From: Acidovorax sp. DW039
GTDB taxonomy: Bacteria > Pseudomonadota > Gammaproteobacteria > Burkholderiales > Burkholderiaceae_C
Assembly: GCF_037101375.1 (NCBI RefSeq)
Contig: NZ_AP029019.1
Coordinates: 4,455,001-4,519,000 of the forward strand
Reading direction: 5' to 3'
DNA: 64,000 nt
Of the stretch, positions 56,789 through 64,000 are shown in pieces (position 1 is the first letter of the stretch; each line of letters begins with the position of its first letter). Below the pieces are notes generated by a model, which was not told where the DNA came from, ran no database searches, and saw only the letters and a program-made list of their open reading frames with translations. A program made the position numbers and the translations under genes.

Positions 56789-58459
56789 GTCGCGCAACTC
56801 TCTGCGCAAGATCTTGCCCACCGGCGTCTTGGGCAGCTCGGTGCGGAACTCGATCACGCGGGGCTGCTTGTAGCCGGTGAGGTTGGCCTTGCAGAATTCC
56901 TTGACCTGGGCTTCAGTCAGGGCGGGGTCTTTCTTCACGATCACCAGCTTCACGGCTTCGCCGGTCTTCTCGTCGGGCACACCCACCACGGCACATTCGA
57001 GCACACCGGGCAGGGCTGCCACCACTTCTTCGACCTCGTTGGGGTAGACGTTGAAGCCGCTGACCAGCACCATGTCCTTCTTGCGGTCCACGATCTTGAA
57101 GTAGCCGCGCTCGTCCATCACGCCCACGTCGCCCGATTTGAAGTAGCCGTCCTCGGTCATGACCTTGGCGGTTTCGTCGGGGCGCTGCCAGTAGCCCGCC
57201 ATGACCTGCGGGCCCTTGATGGCGATTTCGCCCGACTGGCCCAGGGTGGTCACTTCACGGCCCTCGTCGTCCAGCAGCTTGATGAGCGTGCTGGGCAGGG
57301 GCGCGCCGATAGTGCCGGTGAATTCCTTGGCGGTGACGGGGTTGCAGCTGACGATGGGCGAGGTCTCCGACAGGCCATAGCCTTCGCAGATGGGGCAGCC
57401 GGTCTTCTCCAGCCACAGCTTGGCCACCGCGCCTTGCACCGCCATGCCGCCGCCCACCGAAACCCGCAGGCTCTTCCAGTTGACGGTGTTGAAGTCGGGG
57501 TGATTGGCCAGGCCGTTGAACAGCGTGTTCACCGCCGGGAAGCTGTGGAAGGTGTGCTTGGACAGCTCCTTGAGCACGGCAGGCAGGTCGCGCGGGTTGG
57601 GGATGAGGATGACTTTGCCACCCGTGCGCATGCCCAGCATCATGTTCACCGTGAAGGCGAAGATGTGGTACAGCGGCAGGGCGCAGATGCTGGTGGGTTG
57701 CTCGCCCGCGGGCAGCGACTTCATCACCGGCTCGTTCCAGGCCTCGGCCTGCAGCACGTTGGCAATCACGTTGCGGTGCAGCAGCACAGCGCCCTTGCTC
57801 ACGCCGGTGGTACCGCCGGTGTACTGCAGCAGGGCAATGTCGTCGGGCTTGATGTCTGCGGGCTTGAACGTGCCACGCTCGCCTTGGGCAATGGCGTCGT
57901 TGAAGCGCACCGCACCGGGCAGGCTGTACTCGGGCACCAGCTTCTTGACGTTGCGCACCACGTAGTTGACCAGCATGCCCTTGAGGAAGCCCAGTTGGTC
58001 GCCCATGGCGCACAGCACCACGTGCTTGACGGGGGTGTGGGCAATGCACTGCTGCAGCGTGGCGGCAAAGTTCTCGATGATGACGATGGCCTTGGCACCC
58101 GAGTCCTTGAGCTGGTGCTCCAGCTCGCGCGGGGTGTATAGCGGGTTCACGTTGACCACCACAAAGCCTGCGCGCAGCACGGCGGCCACCACCACAGGGT
58201 ACTGGGGCACGTTGGGCATCATGATGGCCACGCGGTCACCCTTGACCAGGCCCAGGCCCTGCAGGTAAGCCGCAAAAGCGCGGCTGAGCGCGTCGGTCTG
58301 GCGGTAGGTGATGTCCTTGCCCATGAAGCTGTAGGCCACACGGTCTGCGTAGCGGCCAAAGGCTTCGTCCATCAACGCCACCAGGGAGGCGTATTGGGTG
58401 GGGTCAATGTCAGCAGGTACGCCTTGCGGATAGGCGGCCAGCCAGGGGCGGTCGATCAT
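56780..58459 (-). CDS. fadD: Long-chain fatty acid-CoA ligase
   Basis: AMP-forming acyl-CoA synthetase, 559 aa. P-loop-like LLQYTGGTTGVSKGAVLLHR, ALPLYHIFAFT, the adenylate-binding EGYGLSETSP, hinge VDRKKDMVLVSGFNVYPNEVEE and catalytic lysine in LPKTPVGKILRRELRDK. Activates fatty acids for beta-oxidation or lipid synthesis. Start at 58457-58459 (MIDRPWLAAY). In the same window as lipases, but 10 kb apart and not co-transcribed. Confidence 0.95.
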   Translation of the reverse strand: MIDRPWLAAYPQGVPADIDPTQYASLVALMDEAFGRYADRVAYSFMGKDITYRQTDALSRAFAAYLQGLGLVKGDRVAIMMPNVPQYPVVVAAVLRAGFVVVNVNPLYTPRELEHQLKDSGAKAIVIIENFAATLQQCIAHTPVKHVVLCAMGDQLGFLKGMLVNYVVRNVKKLVPEYSLPGAVRFNDAIAQGERGTFKPADIKPDDIALLQYTGGTTGVSKGAVLLHRNVIANVLQAEAWNEPVMKSLPAGEQPTSICALPLYHIFAFTVNMMLGMRTGGKVILIPNPRDLPAVLKELSKHTFHSFPAVNTLFNGLANHPDFNTVNWKSLRVSVGGGMAVQGAVAKLWLEKTGCPICEGYGLSETSPIVSCNPVTAKEFTGTIGAPLPSTLIKLLDDEGREVTTLGQSGEIAIKGPQVMAGYWQRPDETAKVMTEDGYFKSGDVGVMDERGYFKIVDRKKDMVLVSGFNVYPNEVEEVVAALPGVLECAVVGVPDEKTGEAVKLVIVKKDPALTEAQVKEFCKANLTGYKQPRVIEFRTELPKTPVGKILRRELRDKK

Positions 58460-58589
58460 GCGTGTCTCTCCAAACTCTCGGTCGGTGGAGCCCGGTCTTG
58501 TGGTGGCCGGTGGTGCTCCGTGGTTGCTAAAAAACTCTGTGATGTCGCCCGAAGACCATCCCAGCGGGCGGTGTTCTCGGGAAAGGGGC

Positions 58590-60014
58590 TTACTCCAAGG
58601 CCTTTCCAATGTCTTCGACCACCTTCTTGGCATCGCCGAAGACCATCATGGTCTTGTCCATGTAGAACAGTTCGTTGTCCAGCCCCGCATAGCCTGCGGC
58701 CATGGAGCGCTTGTTCACGATCACCGTCTTGGCCTTGTAGGCTTCCAGAATGGGCATGCCGTAAATCGGGCTGCCCTTGGTGTGGGCCGCAGGGTTCACC
58801 ACGTCGTTGGCGCCCAGAATGATAGCCACGTCTGCCTGCCCGAATTCGCCATTGATGTCCTCCATTTCGAACACCTGGTCGTAGGGCACTTCGGCTTCGG
58901 CCAGCAGCACATTCATGTGGCCCGGCATGCGCCCCGCCACGGGGTGGATGGCGTACTTCACGGTGATGCCCTTTTCGGTGAGCTTGGCCGCCAGCCCTTT
59001 GACGGCGTGCTGCGCCCGCGCCACCGCCAGGCCGTAGCCGGGCACGATGACCACGGTTTCGGCGTTGCCCAGTACAAAGGCCACGTCGTCGGCACTGCCC
59101 GTCTTGACACTGCGCTGCACCTGCGCGCCTGCGGCCGCCGTGGCGGTGTCGCCGCCAAAGCCGCCCAAAATGACATTGAAGAACGAGCGGTTCATGGCCT
59201 TGCACATGATGTAGCTCAGGATCGCGCCCGAGCTGCCCACCAGCGAGCCCGCAATGATCAGCATGGAGTTGTTGAGCGAGAAGCCAATGCCCGCAGCCGC
59301 CCAGCCCGAGTAGCTGTTGAGCATGGACACCACCACCGGCATGTCCGCCCCGCCAATCGGGATGATGATGAGCACACCCAGCACGAACGACAGCGCCAGC
59401 ATGGCGAAGAAGGCCGTCCAGCTCTCGGTGGCCATGAACAGCAGCCCCAGCCCCACAGTGGCCAGCCCAAGCACCAGATTCAGCAAGTGCTGCCCGGCAA
59501 ACTGCACGGGGGCGCCTTGAAACAGGCGGAACTTGTACTTGCCCGAGAGCTTGCCAAACGCGATGACCGAACCGCTGAAGGTGATGGCCCCGATGGCCGC
59601 CCCCAGGAACAGCTCCAGCCGGTTGCCCACCGGAATGGGCTGGCCCTTGGCCACGATCTGAAAGGCCCAGGGCTCGGCCACCGCCGCCACGGCAATGAAC
59701 ACTGCCGCCAGACCGATCATGCTGTGCATAAAGGCCACCAGCTCGGGCATCTTGGTCATCTCGACCCGGTTGGCCATCACCGATCCCGCCGCGCCGCCCA
59801 CCAGCAGCGCCCCCAGTACATACACCATGCCCTCGGCCTTGCCGCCCGACAGCTCGACGATCAGCGCCGCCGTGGTGAGGATGGCAATGGCCATGCCCGC
59901 CATGCCAAACACATTGCCCCGGATGGACGTGGTGGGGTGCGAGAGCCCCTTGAGGGCCTGAATAAAGCAGACGCTGGCGACCAGGTACAACAGCGTGACG
60001 AGGTTCATGCTCAT
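58590..60014 (-). CDS. pntB: NAD(P) transhydrogenase subunit beta
   Basis: Membrane and NADP(H)-binding subunit of proton-translocating transhydrogenase, 474 aa. About nine hydrophobic helices followed by the dIII NADP domain with VIVPGYGLAVARAQHAVKGL, HPVAGRMPGHMNVLLAEA and the GANDVVNPAA segment. Begins 12 bp after pntAB. The complex couples NADH to NADPH conversion with the proton gradient. The 130 bp between it and fadD hold no feature. Confidence 0.96.
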   Translation of the reverse strand: MSMNLVTLLYLVASVCFIQALKGLSHPTTSIRGNVFGMAGMAIAILTTAALIVELSGGKAEGMVYVLGALLVGGAAGSVMANRVEMTKMPELVAFMHSMIGLAAVFIAVAAVAEPWAFQIVAKGQPIPVGNRLELFLGAAIGAITFSGSVIAFGKLSGKYKFRLFQGAPVQFAGQHLLNLVLGLATVGLGLLFMATESWTAFFAMLALSFVLGVLIIIPIGGADMPVVVSMLNSYSGWAAAGIGFSLNNSMLIIAGSLVGSSGAILSYIMCKAMNRSFFNVILGGFGGDTATAAAGAQVQRSVKTGSADDVAFVLGNAETVVIVPGYGLAVARAQHAVKGLAAKLTEKGITVKYAIHPVAGRMPGHMNVLLAEAEVPYDQVFEMEDINGEFGQADVAIILGANDVVNPAAHTKGSPIYGMPILEAYKAKTVIVNKRSMAAGYAGLDNELFYMDKTMMVFGDAKKVVEDIGKALE

Positions 60015-60026
60015 GCTGTCTGCTCC

Positions 60027-60356
60027 TTATTTGGTAGCTGCCTGCGCTGATTCCGCGTGCGCTTTGCGCTCTTTTTTCTTGAACATCTCCAGCATACGCC
60101 GGGTGACAAGAAAACCACCGAACACGTTCACTGCCGCCAGCGCCACGGCCAACACACCCATGGTTTTGCCCAGCGGGGTCTCGGTAAGCGCCGCCGCCAG
60201 CATGGCCCCGACGATGACGATGGCCGAGATGGCGTTGGTCACCGCCATGAGCGGGGTGTGCAGCGCGGGGGTGACCGTCCACACCACGTGGTAGCCCACA
60301 TAGATGGCCAGCACAAAGATGATGAGGTTGATCAGCGTGGGCGAGACGGCATCCAT
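60027..60356 (-). CDS. pntAB: NAD(P) transhydrogenase subunit alpha part 2
   Basis: Small membrane subunit of three-subunit transhydrogenases, 109 aa with three to four helices: INLIIFVLAIYVGYHVVWTVTP, AVTNAISAIVIVGAML and VLAVALAAVNVFGGFLVTRRML. It has AGGAG before the ATG. The last ten residues (AHAESAQAATK) are spelled by a partial copy of the dispersed hairpin repeat, and the stop lies in it. Separated from pntAA by an unrelated lipoprotein gene. Confidence 0.94.
   Translation of the reverse strand: MDAVSPTLINLIIFVLAIYVGYHVVWTVTPALHTPLMAVTNAISAIVIVGAMLAAALTETPLGKTMGVLAVALAAVNVFGGFLVTRRMLEMFKKKERKAHAESAQAATK
60031..60060 (-). repeat. Dispersed hairpin repeat, copy 14 (partial), at the pntAB 3' end
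   Basis: On the minus strand: GCACGCGGAATCAGCGCAGG, then CAGCTACCAA. It encodes the C-terminus of PntAB; stem 2 is truncated. Confidence 0.6.
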
Positions 60357-60441
60357 GGGGTTCTCCTGCAGTTCAAAGGTTTACCGGGAAGAAGCAGGCA
60401 TGCGCCTGCCCACAAAGCTCAAAGCACAGGCTCTTGCGTGG

Positions 60442-61287
60442 TCACCACTTCGATTCGGGTATCGGAAATGCGGGCAGCGCCAGGTAGCCATCCATCATGC
60501 TGGCGCTTTGCCGCGCGGCCTGGGCCACCTTCTGTGCCCATTCCTGCGCGGGGTAGCCCGCACGCAAAAACTCTTCGTTGTTGTGCGTCTTGGGGCGCAC
60601 CAGTCGCTGGTCGGCCAGGATGTTCACTTCCACATAGGCACCGCCATCGGTGGTGTAGCGGTAGTTGAGATGGGACATCGGCTGCTGAAAAGACAGCTTG
60701 TGGTCCGCCATCCAGCGGACCAGGGCGGGCTGGTTCTTCTCTAGCCAATCACGGTTGTTGGCCCAGCGCTTGAAACGCAGGCAGTCCACGCGGGTCGGGT
60801 TGCCCTGCGCAACGTCCTCCACCCACACACCTTCTTGCTGGGGACAGGCGCCCGTCCAGAGGGTCTGCTCACGGGGGTAGTTGGTGCTGTTGGTCTGCAC
60901 CAAAGCCACCGCCAGCAATTCCTTGTTGGCACCCCGCAGCCCCACCGCCCGCGTCTGCAGAGGAATGACGGTGGGTGGGCCCGAGCGCACGACGGGCAGA
61001 TCCTGAGTGCTTTCGCCCAGGCTTTCCCAGGCGCCATCGGGCAGTGCCAGGCGGGCGCGACCCACGGGGTACTCTGGCGCACCGGCTGTCTTGACAGGGG
61101 CGCAGGCCACCATGCCCAGCGCGGCAGCACAGGTCAAAACGAGTGCGCCAAGGCGACGGGAAGCGCCTGCAGCATGGATGGTCGGCAAGTGCGGCACAGA
61201 GGGGAGGGAAGTCGTCAAGTTCAAAGGAGTCCGGCGAGTCAAACGATTGAGAGAGTTAAGAGGGTTCAAGCGAGTCAAAAGGTTCAT
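60442..61287 (-). CDS. Hypothetical lipoprotein inserted in the pnt operon
   Basis: 281 aa, unrecognised. A lipobox-like MVACAP follows a hydrophobic run (RRLGALVLTCAAALG) near residue 60. The mature part holds VGRARLALPDGAWESLGES and DCLRFKRWANNRDWLEKNQP, suggesting a single soluble domain in the periplasm. The ATG overlaps the pntAA stop by 4 bp. The first ~25 codons are built from degenerate ~15-bp tandem repeats encoding Leu/Asn/Arg/Thr, so translation may really begin at a later GTG/TTG. Function unknown. Confidence 0.7.
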   Translation of the reverse strand: MNLLTRLNPLNSLNRLTRRTPLNLTTSLPSVPHLPTIHAAGASRRLGALVLTCAAALGMVACAPVKTAGAPEYPVGRARLALPDGAWESLGESTQDLPVVRSGPPTVIPLQTRAVGLRGANKELLAVALVQTNSTNYPREQTLWTGACPQQEGVWVEDVAQGNPTRVDCLRFKRWANNRDWLEKNQPALVRWMADHKLSFQQPMSHLNYRYTTDGGAYVEVNILADQRLVRPKTHNNEEFLRAGYPAQEWAQKVAQAARQSASMMDGYLALPAFPIPESKW

Positions 61288-62399
61288 GCGCGTTTCAGGG
61301 TGCCTTCGTGGGCCATGAGGCAGGCGGCCACGATGTCGTCCTGCAGGTCGATATGCAGGGCACCTTCCTTGTTGATGATGAGTTTCAGAAAATCCAGAAC
61401 ATTGCGAGCGTACAGCGACGACGCATCTGCGGCCACCAGCGCTGGCACATTGGTCTCGCCCACCAAGGTCACGCCATGCTTGACCACGGTGCGTCCGGGC
61501 TCGGTCAACGGGCAATTACCGCCCTGGGGGGCGGCGAGGTCCACGATGACGGAGCCTGCCTTCATGGACTGCACCATCTCGGGGGTGACCAGCACGGGTG
61601 CCTGGCGGCCGGGAATGAGGGCTGTGGTGATGACCACATCGGCTTGGGCCACCCGCTTGGCGACCTCCAGCTTCTGGCGGTCCAGCCAGCTGGCAGGCAT
61701 GGGGCGGGCATAGCCGCCCACGCCTTCTGCGGCCTCTTTTTCTTCGGCGGTTTCGTAGGGAACGTCAATGAATTTGGCACCCAGCGACTCCACCTGTTCC
61801 TTGACGCTGGGGCGCACGTCCGAGGCCTCGATCACTGCGCCCAGCCGCTTGGCCGTGGCAATCGCCTGCAAGCCAGCCACCCCCACGCCCAGCACCACGA
61901 CGCGTGCCGCCTTCACGGTGCCTGCGGCGGTCATCAGCATGGGAAAGAAGCGCTGATACCGGTCTGCGGCCATCATCACTGCCTTGTAGCCCGCAATGTT
62001 GGCCTGGGAAGACAGCACATCCATGCTCTGCGCCCGGGTGGTGCGCGGGGCGGCCTCCAGGGCATAGGCCGTGACACCTGCCGCAGCCAGGCGCTGCAGG
62101 CCTGCCGCATCAAAAGGGTTGAGCATGCCCACCAAGGTCGTGCCCGCACGCAAGCGAGGTGCTTCAGATTCTGTGGGGCAGCGCACCTTGAGCACCAGTT
62201 GGGCACCCCAAGCGCCAGCGGCGTCGGTGATTTCCGCCCCTGCGGCTTCGTAGGCGGCGTCCGGGGCGCTCGCGGCCAGGCCTGCGCCCGCCTCCACTCG
62301 CACCTGATGCCCCATGGCCTGGAGCTTCTTGACGGTTTCCGGAGTGGCTGCAACCCGGGTTTCTCCGGCCACTGTCTCCGCTGGCACGCCTATGAACAT
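61284..62399 (-). CDS. pntAA: NAD(P) transhydrogenase subunit alpha part 1
   Basis: Cytosolic NAD(H)-binding subunit (dI), 371 aa. N-terminal MFIGVPAETVAGETRVAATPE, Rossmann motif VLGVGVAGLQAIATAKRLGA near residue 170, and VDLAAPQGGNCPLTEPG. First gene of pntAA-lipoprotein-pntAB-pntB. GAGGAG precedes the ATG. An 18-bp palindrome lies 32 bp upstream. Confidence 0.96.
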   Translation of the reverse strand: MFIGVPAETVAGETRVAATPETVKKLQAMGHQVRVEAGAGLAASAPDAAYEAAGAEITDAAGAWGAQLVLKVRCPTESEAPRLRAGTTLVGMLNPFDAAGLQRLAAAGVTAYALEAAPRTTRAQSMDVLSSQANIAGYKAVMMAADRYQRFFPMLMTAAGTVKAARVVVLGVGVAGLQAIATAKRLGAVIEASDVRPSVKEQVESLGAKFIDVPYETAEEKEAAEGVGGYARPMPASWLDRQKLEVAKRVAQADVVITTALIPGRQAPVLVTPEMVQSMKAGSVIVDLAAPQGGNCPLTEPGRTVVKHGVTLVGETNVPALVAADASSLYARNVLDFLKLIINKEGALHIDLQDDIVAACLMAHEGTLKRA

Positions 62400-62430
62400 G
62401 TCATCTCCTCGCGTTGGGGAACCCGGTGAA

Positions 62431-62448
62431 CGTTCAGATTTCTGAACG
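62431..62448. promoter_or_regulatory. Palindrome CGTTCAGATTTCTGAACG upstream of pntAA
   Basis: Perfect 8-2-8 inverted repeat 32 bp before the pntAA ATG. It looks like an operator for a dimeric regulator (TetR-like spacing), which is not encoded nearby. Confidence 0.5.
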
Positions 62449-62551
62449 GGAGCTTACATGAACTTCCCTAAGGCGAGATGGGGGTCGATCCCCACTTTGC
62501 TGCGTTATGTCAGGCGCTGAACACAGAGAACACGCACCTGCGCGCAGCCAC

Positions 62552-62589
62552 AAAAAAGCCCGGTAGCCACCAAGTGACTCCGGGCTTTT
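62552..62589 (-). terminator. Terminator downstream of fba
   Basis: Arms AAAAGCCCGG and CCGGGCTTTT with a 16-nt loop; six Ts follow on the minus strand. Located 60 bp after the fba stop. Confidence 0.85.
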
Positions 62590-62649
62590 CAAATGGAATG
62601 GCGGCCACCTCATGCAGCGCATGGGGTGGCCACCCAATGCGATCAGATG

Positions 62650-63714
62650 TCAGTTCACGACCTGTGCCAGGGCACCCGAGGCGTACTGCGCGGCAATCTG
62701 CTGCAGGCTCAGGCCCTTGATCTTGGAGCCCTGGCCTTCGCAGCCGAACTCCAGATAACGTTGCTTGCACACCTGCTTGGCGGCCTCGCGGGCGGGCTTG
62801 AGCCATTCGCGGGCGTCAAACTTGTCGGGGTTCTCGGCCAGGAACTTGCGCACCGCGCCGGTCATGGCCAAGCGGATGTCGGTGTCGATGTTGATCTTGC
62901 GAACGCCGTGCTTGATGGCTTCCTGGATCTCGGCCACGGGCACGCCGTAGGTTTCTTTCATCTTGCCGCCGTACTGGTTGATGATGGCCAGCAGCTCCTG
63001 GGGCACAGAAGACGAGCCGTGCATCACCAGATGGGTGTTGGGGATGCGTGCGTGGATTTCCTTGACGCGGCTGATGGCCAGGATGTCGCCTGTGGGCGGA
63101 CGGCTGAACTTGTAGGCGCCGTGGCTGGTACCAATGGCAATCGCCAGCGCATCCAGCTGGGTGGCCTTGACGAACTGGGCGGCTTCCTCAGGGTCGGTCA
63201 GCATCTGGCTGTGGTCCAGCTTGCCTTCAGCGCCAATGCCGTCTTCCTCGCCTGCATCGCCGGTTTCCAGGTTGCCCAGGCAGCCGAGTTCACCCTCCAC
63301 CGTGACGCCTACCTTGTGCGCCATTTCAACGACCTTGCGGGTCACGTCCACGTTGTAGTCAAAGGACGAAGGCGTCTTGCCGTCTTCCATCAGCGAGCCG
63401 TCCATCATGACCGAGCCAAAGCCCAACTCGATGGCGCCCTGGCAGACCTTGGGCGATGTGCCGTGGTCCTGGTGCATCACCAGCGGGATGTGGGGGAAGG
63501 ACTCGACGGCGGCCTGGATCAGGTGCTTGATGAAGGGCTCGCCAGCGTATTTGCGGGCACCTGCGCTGGCCTGCAGGATCACGGGGGCGCCCACCTCGTC
63601 GGCAGCAGCCATCACGGCCTGCACCTGTTCCAGGTTGTTCACGTTGAAGGCGGGGATGCCATAGCCGTGGATAGCGGCATGGTCAAGCAGTTCGCGCATG
63701 GAAACGAGAGGCAT
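62650..63714 (-). CDS. fba: Fructose-bisphosphate aldolase, class II
   Basis: Zinc-dependent aldolase of glycolysis/gluconeogenesis (Calvin-type, cbbA-like), 354 aa. Zinc and catalytic motifs: [45 protein letters not shown], and [13 protein letters not shown]. Starts at 63712-63714. In related genomes fba often lies near purC; here they are 25 kb apart. Confidence 0.96.
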   Translation of the reverse strand: MPLVSMRELLDHAAIHGYGIPAFNVNNLEQVQAVMAAADEVGAPVILQASAGARKYAGEPFIKHLIQAAVESFPHIPLVMHQDHGTSPKVCQGAIELGFGSVMMDGSLMEDGKTPSSFDYNVDVTRKVVEMAHKVGVTVEGELGCLGNLETGDAGEEDGIGAEGKLDHSQMLTDPEEAAQFVKATQLDALAIAIGTSHGAYKFSRPPTGDILAISRVKEIHARIPNTHLVMHGSSSVPQELLAIINQYGGKMKETYGVPVAEIQEAIKHGVRKINIDTDIRLAMTGAVRKFLAENPDKFDAREWLKPAREAAKQVCKQRYLEFGCEGQGSKIKGLSLQQIAAQYASGALAQVVN

Positions 63715-63815
63715 GGTCGAGGAGTCCTGTGGGTAAGTGAAGAGGGCACCGTAGGCCGCGGCGGCCAGGCAATTTATTCAAGCGGCTTTGGTAACCGCCT
63801 GGTAACTCGGCCATT

Positions 63816-64000
63816 TTACCCGCGTGGGCTTGCCGCCTCTGTAGGAAAAGTCAGCCGAAAGCAGGTGGTAAACGGTGCAGGGGCTGCGGCACGCCCAAAC
63901 TCCGCCTGATGTACCCAGGCTACCCGGGACACGATCTCATGGCCCAGATGCAGGCTGTCCACCGGGACGGGCCTGGTCTGCATTCCTTCACCGTCGGCAG
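63816..64000 (-). CDS. C-terminal 60 residues of an unrecognised protein (partial)
   Basis: An open frame enters from the right edge and ends in TAA at 63816-63818. The visible product contains DGEGMQTRPVPVDSLHLGHE and VSRVAWVHQAEFGRAAAP. GC-rich third positions support coding. Too short to assign. The 101 bp between its stop and fba contain an imperfect GCGG...CCGC hairpin and probably the fba promoter. Confidence 0.5.
   Translation of the reverse strand, partial: ADGEGMQTRPVPVDSLHLGHEIVSRVAWVHQAEFGRAAAPAPFTTCFRLTFPTEAASPRG

Noticed and set aside
56375..58141. 588-codon open frame antisense to fadD and mtnN
   Set aside because: Shadow of fadD; no recognisable motif.

Overview
The window is high-GC bacterial chromosome and reads as Comamonadaceae (Betaproteobacteria, Burkholderiales), most like Acidovorax and relatives. 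The basis is the protein families (type III GshA, betaproteobacterial Kup, hpf-ptsN-hprK, three-subunit Pnt transhydrogenase, two chemoreceptors ending in EWESF) and a dispersed hairpin repeat that I associate with this family. Fifty-nine coding regions are called; those at both window edges are partial. No rRNA, tRNA, CRISPR array, prophage or intact insertion sequence was recognised.

Region by region. 1-8.2 kb (minus strand): benE (partial), kup, gshA, trkH-trkA and proA, i.e. potassium uptake, glutathione and proline synthesis. 8.3-8.9 kb: a coupled pair of small unknown genes, the second visibly AT-richer than its surroundings. 9.0-11.5 kb: a DAO-type oxidase and holA. 11.6-26.8 kb: an accessory block with a chemoreceptor, ornithine cyclodeaminase plus arginase, and a divergent cluster of ridA and a 2-keto-3-deoxygluconate-type kinase facing a peptide-type ABC transporter, a PLP deaminase, an RpiR regulator and an N-acyl-D-amino-acid deacylase. 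26.9-33.2 kb (minus strand): lptE, leuS, exbD, exbB, dapB, bamE. The accessory block lies between lptE and holA, which are usually neighbours. 33.3-37.2 kb: fur, hprK, ptsN, hpf and an MFS transporter. 37.5-42.5 kb: purC, purE, purK and a Sua5-type t6A gene, with cnoX convergent. 42.5-49 kb: secreted or lipoprotein hydrolases (two SGNH family members, one lacking every catalytic residue, and a secretory lipase), an OmpW porin, a SemiSWEET and PBP4. 49-55.7 kb: a second chemoreceptor, a DMT exporter, tsaB-rimI-degenerate UDG, and corA behind a structured leader. 55.8-64 kb (minus strand): mtnN, fadD, the pnt operon with a lipoprotein gene inside it, fba, and the 3' end of an unknown gene.

The most interesting items are: (i) 14 copies of a bipartite palindromic repeat, some inside coding sequence; (ii) the 16-26.8 kb cluster, whose enzymes together fit catabolism of N-acylated D-amino acids or, more specifically, of an N-acyl amino-sugar acid such as N-acetyl-D-glucosaminate; (iii) two probable pseudoenzymes (an SGNH lipoprotein and a family-4 UDG relative); (iv) a corA leader with two mutually exclusive hairpins; (v) several perfect palindromes in promoter positions whose regulators are not in the window.
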